From positions 1 through 45,119 of IMG/VR virus record IMGVR_UViG_3300025151_000071: a stretch of 45,119 nt of DNA, one strand, 5' to 3'. Under the pieces are notes generated by a model, which searched no databases, was not told the DNA's origin, and saw only the letters and a program-made list of their open reading frames with translations. Below, piece after piece: positions 30,634 to 39,558 of this stretch. The stretch's first letter is position 1. The number at the start of each line of letters is the position of its first letter. The DNA is from a virus. Made by a program: the position numbers and the translations under genes.

Positions 30634-32075
30634 CCTATTCGCTTCCCTACATAATTTAGATTCTTTTTTGCTCTTGTAATTGCTACGTAACAGATATTTC
30701 TTTCCTGTTCTCTATCTGCTGCTGACTTTGCCATTGGATGAGGCATCTTTTCAGGAGACAAAATCCAAACATTATCAGCCTCTAATCCCTTAGCCTTGTG
30801 AACTGTTGAAAAGATAACAGAATTCTTTTCCTTATCTCCAAAGATAGTTTTGATATTCTTAATAAGACCACCAACAGTTAGAGTATTTCTAGACATGAGA
30901 TGTATAATACACTCATACTTATCTTTCAAACTTTGAACCTGTCTGTCCTTTTCTGCATTGGTTAGTGCAACAATTAGATTCTCTACGTATTCTTCAAGTA
31001 GAGGCTTGAACATATGAAGTTCCATATCCATATCTTTTGTTATCTTCTTGACTAATGCTTCAAGACTAACTCCGATATCTCTACCTAGAACCTTTGCAGG
31101 AACACCTGATGCAATTAATCTAAAACATTCTCCGACCAATGGAGCATTGACTCTACAAAGAACCAAATCTCCGAGTTCAGGAGTAAAGGCTGCATGAACA
31201 TTTACTGCACCATCAATTGCATCATCAGGACAATTGTAATTCTCTTGAAATCTTTGAGCATCTGCAACTACAGTTTTAGGACACCTGAAAGTAGTGGAGA
31301 GAGTTAGCCTCTCGATAATTCTCTTGGAATCTTTAGCCATCATCTTCTGTAACATGATATCCATGCTATTTGAATCAGCACCTCTAAACCCGTAAATTGC
31401 TTGGTTTGGGTCGCCAACAATAACTAATCTTCCACCATTGCAAGTTCTCAAAACTAATTCTCTTTGAGCCTCATTGAAATCTTGAGCCTCATCAACAAAC
31501 ACATTATCGTAATGTTGCATTGGCATATTGTGAATTAGCGGTAGCCAAATCATATCATCAAAGTCTAGAATAGATACATCAGTTGAATTATTGTAGATTG
31601 TTTTCATTGCTTGAAGTGCATCATTGAAATCACGAATACCATCAAACTCGATATCATATTCATCAACTAGAGCATTGATTTGTTCTCTATCATCCCAATC
31701 AGATAGCGAACCCTTTAGCAAACTAATCAACTTACACAATTGGTTTGTAGACTTGTAGTTCTTACCTAGCACATTATTCACAATGTTTCGTGTCTTTCTA
31801 TTATCAACTTTGGCTCTACGATTTTGGGCTTTTACTGCCTTCAATCCTAGAGCATGGAATGTTTTTGCCTCACAATCATGTGGCAACTTCTTATCCAATT
31901 CTGTTGCTATAGATTTGTTGAAAGCAAGAAACATCTTACTTCCTGAGCATCTATTTGCTCCTTCGACAATCGTATATGTTTTGCCTGTTCCTGCACCTGC
32001 ATAAACAATTACGTGCTTGTCTGTGTTTTCAATTACGTTCCAAATTTTTTCTTGTTCATTTGTATTTTTAAACAT
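30630..32075 (-). CDS. SF1 UvrD/Rep-like DNA helicase
   Basis: 481 residues from the ATG at 32075, preceded by GGAGGTGAAAAAT. Motif I is AGAGTGKT (26-33), motif II VFVDEAQDF, motif III VGDPNQAIYGFRGA, motif IV LSTTFRCP, motif V STVHKAKGLEADNVW and motif VI ICYVAITRAKKNL, the full set of a UvrD-type helicase, though the protein is compact. These move 3'-5' on ssDNA in repair, recombination or replication. It is the first gene of the minus-strand arm, so it would be expressed first from a promoter in the 1.4-kb divergent region. Confidence 0.9.
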   Translation of the reverse strand: MFKNTNEQEKIWNVIENTDKHVIVYAGAGTGKTYTIVEGANRCSGSKMFLAFNKSIATELDKKLPHDCEAKTFHALGLKAVKAQNRRAKVDNRKTRNIVNNVLGKNYKSTNQLCKLISLLKGSLSDWDDREQINALVDEYDIEFDGIRDFNDALQAMKTIYNNSTDVSILDFDDMIWLPLIHNMPMQHYDNVFVDEAQDFNEAQRELVLRTCNGGRLVIVGDPNQAIYGFRGADSNSMDIMLQKMMAKDSKRIIERLTLSTTFRCPKTVVADAQRFQENYNCPDDAIDGAVNVHAAFTPELGDLVLCRVNAPLVGECFRLIASGVPAKVLGRDIGVSLEALVKKITKDMDMELHMFKPLLEEYVENLIVALTNAEKDRQVQSLKDKYECIIHLMSRNTLTVGGLIKNIKTIFGDKEKNSVIFSTVHKAKGLEADNVWILSPEKMPHPMAKSAADREQERNICYVAITRAKKNLNYVGKRIG

Positions 32076-33428
<1,353 letters not shown>

Positions 33429-33466
33429 ACCATATGGTATGGTGCTTTGATGAATACCTTATAGGG
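33429..33466 (+). promoter_or_regulatory. Operator/promoter repeat, copy 1
   Basis: Palindrome ACCATATGGT (33429-33438), TGCTTTG (33443-33449), then TACCTTATAG beginning at 33455. TACC starts exactly 17 bases after the palindrome, as in copies 2 and 3. The CTTATAG part fits an archaeal TATA box; a start about 25 bases downstream falls before the ATG at 33509. The left arm CAAAGCA is degenerate here. Confidence 0.65.
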
Positions 33467-33508
33467 GAAAAACGCTCTTTTAGATTGTTAGGGCGGGGAA
33501 GTCTTAAC

Positions 33509-33982
33509 ATGGAGTTGAAAAATATGGCAATAGTCGAAAATTACAAATCAGAGTTTGTTCCAACAGTTGAGGCCGTGCTCGAAAACGAAAACTTTACTCC
33601 TGTAAAGGCGTATCATCCGGATGTAATCCGCGATACAATCCAAATGGGACTAGATGACGAAAAGCAGCAAACTAAAGCAGTTGCAATGATTAAAACAATC
33701 ATCAACGAGCATTACGCTGACTTGGGCGTTTTCCGCCGAAGGTCTGCTTCAGTTGAATTGGCTGGTGAATATCTTGAGACATTCAATAACATTGCAAGCG
33801 CGGTTAATTCCGGTCTTGATTCTCTTGATTCTACTGATGAAGCACATATGCTTGATGCAGTTAAGCCAAAGAAATCCGCAATAAACCCGAACCCACGATA
33901 TGCTTCAGCAACTGAAGCGGTTGAGGCTAAGGTTCTCCGTGCAGTCCGAGCGCATCTAATTAAGATGCAGGAGTCTGCCTGA
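33509..33982 (+). CDS. Unknown protein, 157 aa
   Basis: Start ATG 33509 (MELKNMAIVENY), or the ATG at 33524, for which GGAG of the first codons would be the ribosome binding site. Codons further upstream overlap the promoter and are unlikely to be used. The protein is helical and acidic in the middle, with a basic segment (GVFRRRSASVELAGEY) and a C-terminal helix (VEAKVLRAVRAHLIKM). G+C content is higher than in its neighbours. First gene of the rightward arm, under copy 1 of the operator repeat, so probably early. No family recognised. Confidence 0.6.
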   Translation: MELKNMAIVENYKSEFVPTVEAVLENENFTPVKAYHPDVIRDTIQMGLDDEKQQTKAVAMIKTIINEHYADLGVFRRRSASVELAGEYLETFNNIASAVNSGLDSLDSTDEAHMLDAVKPKKSAINPNPRYASATEAVEAKVLRAVRAHLIKMQESA

Positions 33983-34014
33983 TTATCGTAAAACTTCCCC
34001 GCCTGAAACACCTT

Positions 34015-34037
34015 AATCTCATTAATTTTGAGATTTT
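34015..34037 (+). terminator. Hairpin terminator
   Basis: AATCTCA (34015-34021) pairs perfectly with TGAGATT (34029-34035) across a 7-base loop, followed by TT and GGGGTTTTGGGG. It closes the 33509 gene just before operator copy 2. Confidence 0.55.
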
Positions 34038-34056
34038 GGGGTTTTGGGGTAATCAA

Positions 34057-34106
34057 CAAAGCAGTACAACCATATGGTGTGAATGCTTTGGGAATACCTG
34101 ATAAGT
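34057..34106 (+). promoter_or_regulatory. Operator/promoter repeat, copy 2 (best dyad)
   Basis: Perfectly symmetrical: CAAAGCA (34057-34063), 5 bases, ACCATATGGT (34069-34078), 5 bases, TGCTTTG (34084-34090). TACCTGATAAG starts 17 bases after the palindrome and provides a TATA-like box. A start site about 25 bases on would coincide with the ATG at 34127, suggesting leaderless mRNA. Confidence 0.7.
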
Positions 34107-34126
34107 AGAAAATGGAGTTTATTGAT

Positions 34127-34366
34127 ATGACTCAACAAGTCCCGCCCCAAATACCAAAAATTGAAAGTGAATATCCTTACAAAGTTGTTCTAGGTCAAAT
34201 GAAACAAGGTTCAGACTTAGTTTGGAGTGTTAAAGAAGTGCGAGTTTTTGCAGATGACCCGACAGTAGTTATTCAAGAATCTGTTCGCATTGCTTCAATA
34301 CTTGCAAACATTCTTCAACAAGCCGATGAAATTCCTATTGATAAATCAAGGACGCTGAAAATATGA
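34127..34366 (+). CDS. Unknown protein, 79 aa
   Basis: Chosen start ATG 34127 (MTQQVPPQ), which lies about where transcription from operator copy 2 should begin; the ATG at 34112 would sit only a few bases from the TATA-like box. Strands YKVVLGQMKQ, VWSVKEVRVFAD and a final helix (SVRIASILANILQQADE) suggest a small alpha/beta domain. Ends in ATGA overlap with the next gene. Confidence 0.6.
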   Translation: MTQQVPPQIPKIESEYPYKVVLGQMKQGSDLVWSVKEVRVFADDPTVVIQESVRIASILANILQQADEIPIDKSRTLKI

Positions 34367-34617
34367 CGGAGACGAATTGTGTTTTCATGTGTGATAATGA
34401 GAAAGATAATCCTGATTTTCCATGTGATATTCATTTATATGAAAATGTTCAACAACAAACTGAGATTACTCCTATTAAAACAGAAGATTCCTTTGAGTTA
34501 GAACATGGTTTTTCTCATTATTTAGATTCAGAAATTATTCGTTATTATTGTAATAATTGTAATACTGAATTTACTTATGATGAAGTGCTAGAAATGATAG
34601 GAGAGGAAGAAGAATGA
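34363..34617 (+). CDS. Small protein with one CxxC knuckle
   Basis: 84 residues. Contains YYCNNCNTEFTYDEV, a rubredoxin-like knuckle, and earlier single cysteines (C6, C10, C21) that might complete a zinc site. Acidic C-terminus (IGEEEE) over the next start (ATGA). Function unknown. Confidence 0.58.
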   Translation: MTETNCVFMCDNEKDNPDFPCDIHLYENVQQQTEITPIKTEDSFELEHGFSHYLDSEIIRYYCNNCNTEFTYDEVLEMIGEEEE

Positions 34618-34796
34618 CCTTTAGAAATATATTTCAAACTAGACATTATTTCTTTTTCGTTCATCTAATTCTTTTATTGAAATTAAGTAAGTCTCAAATA
34701 AGTAAAATGAAATCTGAATTAAGTAAATGGAATAACAATTTTGATTCAGATAAATGGGATGAAGCAATTCAGAACATTTCAGAATTACATGATTAG
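34614..34796 (+). CDS. Small protein with hydrophobic N-terminal segment
   Basis: 60 residues: a hydrophobic stretch near the start (YFFFVHLILLLKL), then a soluble helix (MKSELSKWNNNFDSDKWDEAIQNI). Coupled to the upstream gene by ATGA. Could be a membrane-anchored peptide; no family recognised. Confidence 0.45.
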   Translation: MTFRNIFQTRHYFFFVHLILLLKLSKSQISKMKSELSKWNNNFDSDKWDEAIQNISELHD

Positions 34797-35023
34797 ATTC
34801 ATACGCCCTTTTGCGTAAAACAGCGAATGGAAAGACGGAGTATCAACAGTAAGCACCAAAAAGAAGGTTGATTCTAGATACGATACCTTTGAGGTCTTCG
34901 TTTAACGCTCCCGATTTCCATTATAATAAATTAATTTCCTAATTAGTGGTTTTGTTAGTTTCCACTATGTTTTTGTTGGGTAGGACACAAAAAACTAACA
35001 AAATTAACTTTTGAGGTATTCTT
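34797..35023. other. Non-coding stretch between 34796 and operator copy 3
   Basis: About 230 bases without a gene. The motif GCCCTTTTGC at 34805 recurs inverted at about 35709. A terminator lies at 34944-34974. The rest (34815-34920) is unexplained and of higher G+C than its flanks, so a small RNA is possible but not supported by any known fold. Confidence 0.3.
34944..34974 (+). terminator. Hairpin plus T-run terminator
   Basis: TAGTGG (34944-34949) pairs with CCACTA (34962-34967), then TGTTTTTG. A typical intrinsic-type stop ahead of operator copy 3. Confidence 0.55.
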
Positions 35024-35071
35024 CAAAGCAGATACTACCATATGGTAAGGTGCTTTCGTTATTACCTTATA
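35024..35071 (+). promoter_or_regulatory. Operator/promoter repeat, copy 3
   Basis: CAAAGCA (35024-35030), ACCATATGGT (35037-35046, flanked by T and A to give a 12-bp palindrome), TGCTTT (35051-35056) and TACCTTATATAG from 35063, again 17 bases after the palindrome. The TATA-like box is the best of the set, and the ATG at 35095 lies about 25 bases downstream of it, fitting a near-leaderless mRNA. Confidence 0.7.
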
Positions 35072-35094
35072 TAGAGTAAGGTTATTTTAAGGGT

Positions 35095-35670
35095 ATGTTC
35101 AACTCAGTCGTTGATATTCAAGCCCTACCACCTGAAGAAATAACCCTAAATCATTTTCTTGAAGATTTAGAGAATATTGAGGAATTCTCCAATTCTAGAG
35201 AGTTATTCCACAGTAGAGCATATCACCCCGAAGGTGATGGTTCTCTATTTGCTCACATGGTTGAAGTGTTCAATACATGGGTTCAAGATTCTCTTAGAAG
35301 TCTACTAGGTTATTATGGTATATTGTTCCATGATATCGGAAAGCAGGAATGTGCTGAGTGGAAAGGTGATGATAAGGGATTTCATTCTTTTATCAAGCAT
35401 GAATCCGTAGGTGTTCGCATATTTATGGAGAAATATTCGGATATGAATCCATTTGTTTCTGATAATAAAGAACATATTGCTTGGATTATTGCTCAACATA
35501 CTAACTTTTGGAATGTTAAGAAGCATGGAAAGAGTTTGGCTATTGCTACTCATCCTAGATTTCATACATTGGTTGAAGTTTGCAAGGCTGATAAAATGGG
35601 TTTCAAGGATGATGAATTAGTGGATAGATATTCTCATTTCAAGGAAATTGCTCTTTTGGAGGCTGCCTGA
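35095..35670 (+). CDS. HD-domain phosphohydrolase
   Basis: 191 residues. H54 (LFAHMVEV), H79-D80 (ILFHDIGKQE), H102 (IKHESVG), H135 (IIAQHT) and a C-terminal Asp (CKADKMGF) form the H...HD...H...H...D metal site of HD hydrolases. Related enzymes cleave nucleotides such as dNTPs, (p)ppGpp or cyclic nucleotides, or act on 2'-3' cyclic ends. In viruses they may adjust nucleotide pools or remove host signalling nucleotides. Single gene behind operator copy 3, so it is separately controlled. Substrate unknown. Confidence 0.8.
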   Translation: MFNSVVDIQALPPEEITLNHFLEDLENIEEFSNSRELFHSRAYHPEGDGSLFAHMVEVFNTWVQDSLRSLLGYYGILFHDIGKQECAEWKGDDKGFHSFIKHESVGVRIFMEKYSDMNPFVSDNKEHIAWIIAQHTNFWNVKKHGKSLAIATHPRFHTLVEVCKADKMGFKDDELVDRYSHFKEIALLEAA

Positions 35671-35686
35671 AATGGGGAGGCAAACA

Positions 35687-35767
35687 ATGATGCGAGTATT
35701 ATCCCGATATGCAAAAGGGCGCAGAAGTTGGAGTGTTCCTCTTATGCCATCTACAAGGAGGTTTTGA
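35687..35767 (+). CDS. Basic micropeptide (26 aa)
   Basis: GGGGAGG lies six bases before the ATGATG start. 26 residues, seven Arg/Lys (RYAKGRRSW...STRRF). Its last codons (AGGAGG) form the ribosome binding site of the next gene, so it may act partly as a coupler. Function unknown. Confidence 0.42.
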   Translation: MMRVLSRYAKGRRSWSVPLMPSTRRF

Positions 35768-35770
35768 GAT

Positions 35771-36115
35771 ATGACTCAAGAAGCAGTTAGAAAGGAAGAT
35801 TTGCCCGAAACAGAATTGAACGAATGGGGTTTTCCGAATGAAGATTGGAAACACATTGGAAACGGCATTTTTGAAAGAAGGCCGGAGAAGAAAGTTGAAC
35901 AAACTAAACCTATACTTTCTTTTAATGGAGTCCGAATGAATCAAGAAGATTTTCTTGAAAACATGCGAAAGGTGGCTTATGTTTCGCTGACTGATGAACA
36001 TCTTGCAGATAGCCCATGCGAAATATGTGGTGATAGAGATTATGATGATTCAGCGGGAGATGTATGTTTTTCTTGCTATCTTGAAGATATATTAGAAAAG
36101 TCAAAGCAGGTCTGA
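35771..36115 (+). CDS. Zinc-binding protein, 114 aa
   Basis: AAGGAGG upstream gives a strong start. An N-terminal acidic, Trp-containing part (WGFPNEDWKHIGNGIFERR) is followed by a zinc site at the C-terminus: C-E-I-C-G-D-R...V-C-F-S-C-Y. No known family. Followed by a terminator. Confidence 0.58.
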   Translation: MTQEAVRKEDLPETELNEWGFPNEDWKHIGNGIFERRPEKKVEQTKPILSFNGVRMNQEDFLENMRKVAYVSLTDEHLADSPCEICGDRDYDDSAGDVCFSCYLEDILEKSKQV

Positions 36116-36125
36116 AGATTAGGGG

Positions 36126-36146
36126 GGGTAAAACCCTTCTTTTCTT
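36126..36146 (+). terminator. Short hairpin with T-rich tail
   Basis: GGGT-AAA-ACCC (36126-36136) followed by TTCTTTTCTTT. Small stem, but well placed after the 35771 gene. Confidence 0.4.
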
Positions 36147-36160
36147 TGGGGTATTCTAAC

Positions 36161-36234
36161 AAAGTCTGATACCATATGGTTGTTACGAATGTTAAACATA
36201 AATCGTGGGGTGGTTTCTCCCACCATATGCTTTG
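36161..36234 (+). promoter_or_regulatory. Operator repeat, copy 4, and inverted half copy
   Basis: ACCATATGGT (36171-36180) preceded by AACAAAGTCTGAT, without a TATA box at the usual 17-base distance. A second, partial copy, ACCATATGCTTTG (36222-36234), faces it so that CAAAG and CTTTG mark the outer ends. This copy may bind the regulator without serving as a promoter. Confidence 0.5.
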
Positions 36235-36280
36235 TTGTTCAAATTTTTTTTAATTTTTTTTAATTTTTTTAATTTTTTTA
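36209..36280 (+). terminator. Hairpin followed by tandem T-tract repeat
   Basis: GGTGG (36209-36213) pairs with CCACC (36220-36224) and is followed by four tandem units of AATTTTTTT (36242-36280). Archaeal RNA polymerase stops at T tracts, so this is a strong barrier between the regulatory block and the downstream module. Confidence 0.6.
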
Positions 36281-36561
36281 AGTCTTAGTAAGAATTATTT
36301 GGCGTTTAATCCTGCGGAGATTAAAAAAAAGCACCCCTAATAGAATAAAACCGCTAAAAAACACTAATTTTAAAATTTCGGCGCACTACAGATACATTGG
36401 TTGGCAAATAATTAATGGCATAGTGTCCGTAAGAAATAAAATAATAAAACACGCTAAAAGAATAACTTTTATTCTGGTTATAGGATTAACTTAAAAAAAA
36501 TAATTTCGCAAGTGCCAAAAAAATTCCACCACATTTTTTGAAAAAGAAAGGAGTAATATAT
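36281..36561. other. Non-coding stretch before the late module
   Basis: About 280 bases, very A/T-rich, with several poly-A runs. Nothing recognisable apart from AAAGGAG for the next gene at its end. A promoter for the rightward module could lie here but no clear TATA box with the operator repeat was found. Confidence 0.35.
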
Positions 36562-36669
36562 TTGACCTTTAGATTTGATATCTGTAAAACCTGCCAATGG
36601 GTAATGCAAGTTGAAGAAAGTAAAAATGGTGATTTTTGTATCGTATGTGGGACATATACTACGAGTTAA
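36562..36669 (+). CDS. Zinc-ribbon microprotein (35 aa)
   Basis: TTG start with AAAGGAG eight bases upstream. C8-K-T-C11 and C26-I-V-C29 (followed by G) make a textbook zinc ribbon in 35 residues. It stands alone between the terminator and the acetyltransferase-like gene. Function unknown. Confidence 0.6.
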   Translation: MTFRFDICKTCQWVMQVEESKNGDFCIVCGTYTTS

Positions 36670-36733
36670 ACTAGGTGTAGTTTGAGTAAAAATTAGGATT
36701 AGATAAATAGTAAGAAAAATCTCTCTTAGTCAG

Positions 36734-37192
36734 ATGTTATTGTCCGATAGTTGGATTTGGGGTTTAATTGATGAACCTCATATGTCCGAATTATGGGGTG
36801 ATGATTACAAAAGTGCTATTTCCAAAGGTTATCCAAAGTTAGTAGTTGAAAATATGTCCATGATTGCTAAAGTAATAGACGGAGATGTAGTTGCTCATAC
36901 TTCTTTTACTGATATGGGTGATTGGTACTTTATTGGAAATAATTATGTGAAGCGAAATTTTAGAAATCGTGGAATTTTGCGTGAAATGGTAGAAAGAAGG
37001 AATAAAATTATTGGAGATATACCTAAGATTGCAATTCTAAGACCTATTGAAAATACTGATTTGTTAAAGTTGAGGAATTTCATAAAGACTTTAGGTTATA
37101 TTCCTGTCCGAAATTACAAAGACGTAATGGACGTTATGTCCGAAGGCGAATATTTTGAGATTCAAAATTGTGAAGTGTGGAGATTTGATTGA
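36734..37192 (+). CDS. GNAT-like N-acetyltransferase
   Basis: 152 residues. MIAKVIDGDVVAHTSF and WYFIGNNYVKRNFRNRGILREM give the GNAT core, with R-N-R-G-I in the place of the Q/RxxGxG/A acetyl-CoA loop; IAILRP, then LRNFIKTLGYIPVRNYKDV fits the last strands and the typical 'F...GF' end. An acetyl-CoA transfer enzyme acting on a small molecule or protein is likely; substrate unknown. The N-terminus is short for the family. First sizeable gene of the rightward module. Confidence 0.62.
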   Translation: MLLSDSWIWGLIDEPHMSELWGDDYKSAISKGYPKLVVENMSMIAKVIDGDVVAHTSFTDMGDWYFIGNNYVKRNFRNRGILREMVERRNKIIGDIPKIAILRPIENTDLLKLRNFIKTLGYIPVRNYKDVMDVMSEGEYFEIQNCEVWRFD

Positions 37193-37193
37193 A

Positions 37194-37547
37194 ATGAGTT
37201 GGGAAGATATAATTAAAAAACGAGAATTGGCTTATTTTAAACGAGCACAAAAATATCTAGAAAGTGTAGAGAAAAATATAGACACCGCAATGTCTCTTTT
37301 AAAAGAAGAAAATGGTGGATGGAAAAGGAACAGAAACGAATTAATGTATCTTCTTGATAATACGTACATAATCCGAGATTTTGAAAACGAATTAGATATG
37401 CTACTAAACCTAATAAAAAAGGTTGAGGATAAAGCCACTCAGTTAGGAAAGATGCCGGAAAGGGATGAATTTGATTTTGTACTAGAAAACGAACGTGCAG
37501 AAACAGAAAGTGGATATTATGACCCACGAAACATTGGTATGCAGTAG
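37194..37547 (+). CDS. MSW-tag protein, unknown function (117 aa)
   Basis: Start ATG 37194 (MSWEDIIKK), one base after the previous stop; the frame is open upstream but the shared tag marks the start. After the tag come long charged helices (RAQKYLESVEKNIDTAMSLL; ENELDMLLNLIKKVEDK), likely a helical bundle. No family recognised. First of the tagged series. Confidence 0.62.
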   Translation: MSWEDIIKKRELAYFKRAQKYLESVEKNIDTAMSLLKEENGGWKRNRNELMYLLDNTYIIRDFENELDMLLNLIKKVEDKATQLGKMPERDEFDFVLENERAETESGYYDPRNIGMQ

Positions 37548-37555
37548 TGATTGAA

Positions 37556-37867
37556 ATGAGTTGGAAAGATATAATTAAAACTGATAGATTAAACAAAGCC
37601 CTATCACCCGAAGGTTATAGGCTTTTGGCAAATGAATTAGTTGATGATTTTGCAGAAGAAGTTGGTCGTCTTCCTCATGCTCTTATTACCGAAAAGTCTT
37701 ATTTATTAGAGTTAAAAAGCACACGATATCCAGAAAATATTCCAAAATACATAAAACATTATGCTAGATTGTTAGACGGACATAGGAATAAAATACCAGA
37801 AAAATTTCATTTAGAACTTGATACCCTTATTAAAAACTTAAATGGAATAGCGGGGTTTTTAGAATGA
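37556..37867 (+). CDS. MSW-tag protein, unknown function (103 aa)
   Basis: Start ATG 37556 (MSWKDIIKT), with GTGATTGAA just upstream. The body is helical (YRLLANELVDDFAEEVGRL; HLELDTLIKNLNGIAGFL). The upstream leader and tag match the previous gene almost base for base, but the bodies are unrelated. Ends with ATGA over the next gene. Confidence 0.62.
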   Translation: MSWKDIIKTDRLNKALSPEGYRLLANELVDDFAEEVGRLPHALITEKSYLLELKSTRYPENIPKYIKHYARLLDGHRNKIPEKFHLELDTLIKNLNGIAGFLE

Positions 37868-38232
37868 GTTGGGAAGATATACTCAAAAAAACCCCTAGAA
37901 CGGAAACTGCGAAATTACCTAATCTTTATCCGAAGTCTAAGGAAGATGAGGATAGATTAACACGTATAGTAATAGGTGATAAAAAACCTGAAAAAAAGCG
38001 AGAACGAATGAGTGTTCTACATGATAGTAAATATTCTCATTTAGCAACTAAAATTATGGAGGAAATTGAAAAAGAAGGTGGTGCTTTAGGTATGAAAAAT
38101 CTAGAGCAATTTGCTTCTCCTACTGCTAGTGGTATGAAAAGAATAAAAGAAATTCTTAGTATGTTAGAAGATGAAGGTAAAATATTCAGACATGAAGATG
38201 GCGATATCTATACCCATGAACCAAAGAAGTGA
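37864..38232 (+). CDS. MSW-tag protein with winged-helix-like end (122 aa)
   Basis: Tag MSWEDILKK, then a basic linker (GDKKPEKKRERMS). The C-terminal 70 residues, SHLATKIMEEIEKEGGAL, then MKRIKEILSMLEDEGKIFRHEDGDIYTH, have the helix-helix-strand-strand layout of a winged helix, so it may bind DNA. ATGA overlap upstream. Confidence 0.62.
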   Translation: MSWEDILKKTPRTETAKLPNLYPKSKEDEDRLTRIVIGDKKPEKKRERMSVLHDSKYSHLATKIMEEIEKEGGALGMKNLEQFASPTASGMKRIKEILSMLEDEGKIFRHEDGDIYTHEPKK

Positions 38233-38237
38233 TTAAA

Positions 38238-38570
38238 ATGACTTGGTTTAACATAGTCAAAGCAAAAAGCATTTCCAAATGGGCGAAACAACTCATTGAC
38301 TATGTTATGTCTGATGGAAAAGAACGTACTATTACAGAAGTTATAAGAGATATGAAAGTAAAAGGGCAGGAAAATTCACATTTTTCACAAAGTTTTAAGA
38401 GTAGATTTATTCCAACTACACAAGAGATTATTGCTTATCTTGGTAGTAATAAAGATTATGAATCTAGAATAGTTGATTCTAGAACAGGAAAGGAATTGAA
38501 AAGGAAAGCACGACCTTATCATGTGAAAAAATATCGTGCAATATATGATAACAGGAGAGATTCGGAATGA
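38238..38570 (+). CDS. MSW-type protein (MTWFNIVKA), unknown function (110 aa)
   Basis: Start ATG 38238 after GTGATTAAA; an in-frame GTG at 38229 is part of the ribosome binding site. Variant tag M-T-W-F-N-I-V-K. The body looks like a small winged-helix domain (ELITDYV-like first helix: AKQLIDYVMSDGKERTITEV), and is basic at the end (KRKARPYHVKKYR). Possibly DNA-binding. Confidence 0.58.
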   Translation: MTWFNIVKAKSISKWAKQLIDYVMSDGKERTITEVIRDMKVKGQENSHFSQSFKSRFIPTTQEIIAYLGSNKDYESRIVDSRTGKELKRKARPYHVKKYRAIYDNRRDSE

Positions 38571-39313
38571 GTTGGAAAGGTATTTTGAAAGAAAGCCCTG
38601 ATTATGACCCGCCTATGACTGATAAACAGATAGGATATCTAGTTGAAGGTTGGGTTAAGTTTTTCTTATGGACACGTGAAAATAAATGGAATGAGTATAT
38701 GGGATTTGGTTTTAATGCCGGAGAAAAAATAGATTATTTACCCGAAGAACAACAAGACCCAAATAACCCTAATTTCATAGGTAATTCAGATGGAATAAAT
38801 ATCCCTTATTCTTATACTAGAGAAGAAATATTACAACAAATAAAAAGCGGTGAAAAATTTACCGCACAAGAATTTTACGATTATGCGGGTGATGGGGCTT
38901 TTTACGATAATGCGTTAGATTTTTCTGTTACTGATGTTAAAGACGTTAAACTACCTAAAAAAGAATATCCTCAAAATGATAGTGCGTGGTTTGAAATTCT
39001 GTCTGATTATGTGAGAGAATTAGCAAAAGTTGGTAAAACAACTTCTATTATTGATAAGTATTTTACAGAAGACATAGAAAGTACATATCATCCTAAACTC
39101 AAAGAAAAGATGAATATTAAGAAAATGAGTTGGAAAAACGTAATCAAATCAAAAGAAGAACCTGTTCACATTAATTTTCTTAGTGAGGATAAACTAATGG
39201 CTTGGGTAAATGGGCGTGGCCCATACACAGTAAGGTCTATCTATGCTAATTTGAAGAAAAATGGAACATTTGAAGATAGAAGGGAATTTCTTGATGGTAA
39301 AAGGCTTAGGTGA
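38567..39313 (+). CDS. Fusion of two MSW-tag modules (248 aa)
   Basis: Begins MSWKGILKE; a second copy, MSWKNVIKS, occurs in the same frame at codon 187 (base 39125). The first module is acidic and aromatic-rich (DGAFYDNALDFSVTDV); the second, 62 residues, has HINFLSEDKLMAWVNGRGPYTVRSIYANL. The internal copy shows either a gene fusion or a second internal start; GAATATTAAGAAA before it is not a strong ribosome site. No known family. Confidence 0.6.
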   Translation: MSWKGILKESPDYDPPMTDKQIGYLVEGWVKFFLWTRENKWNEYMGFGFNAGEKIDYLPEEQQDPNNPNFIGNSDGINIPYSYTREEILQQIKSGEKFTAQEFYDYAGDGAFYDNALDFSVTDVKDVKLPKKEYPQNDSAWFEILSDYVRELAKVGKTTSIIDKYFTEDIESTYHPKLKEKMNIKKMSWKNVIKSKEEPVHINFLSEDKLMAWVNGRGPYTVRSIYANLKKNGTFEDRREFLDGKRLR

Positions 39314-39318
39314 TTAAA

Positions 39319-39558
39319 ATGAGTTGGGAAAATATTCTAAAAAACCAATTTCAAGAAATTGATAATTTTATACTAGAAATGAAAAAAATTAATCTTGTAG
39401 CAGAAAATACATATAGAAATTTTGATAATGAATCCTATAGAAAATTTCAGACTACGGATTCATTAGAAATGAAAGATTTATCAACCTCTATTATAGATAT
39501 GGGAAATGCCATAGTAGCGTTAGAAAAAATGAGAAATAAACAAGAGGAATTACGATGA
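39319..39558 (+). CDS. MSW-tag protein, helical (79 aa)
   Basis: Start ATG 39319 (MSWENILKN) follows AGGTGATTAAA, the clearest ribosome site of this series. The rest is helical (FILEMKKINLVAENTYRNF; IVALEKMRNKQEEL). No recognised family. Overlaps the next gene by ATGA. Confidence 0.6.
   Translation: MSWENILKNQFQEIDNFILEMKKINLVAENTYRNFDNESYRKFQTTDSLEMKDLSTSIIDMGNAIVALEKMRNKQEELR

Noticed and set aside
3-32000. Many long open frames opposite to the minus-strand genes (for example 4266-4772, 14512-14832, 19916-20503)
   Set aside because: They mirror real genes, have Ser/Leu/Phe-rich shadow composition and lack suitable ribosome sites.
34797-34920. Small RNA gene
   Set aside because: The stretch is unexplained and has higher G+C, but no known fold or promoter could be assigned; kept only as a non-coding stretch.
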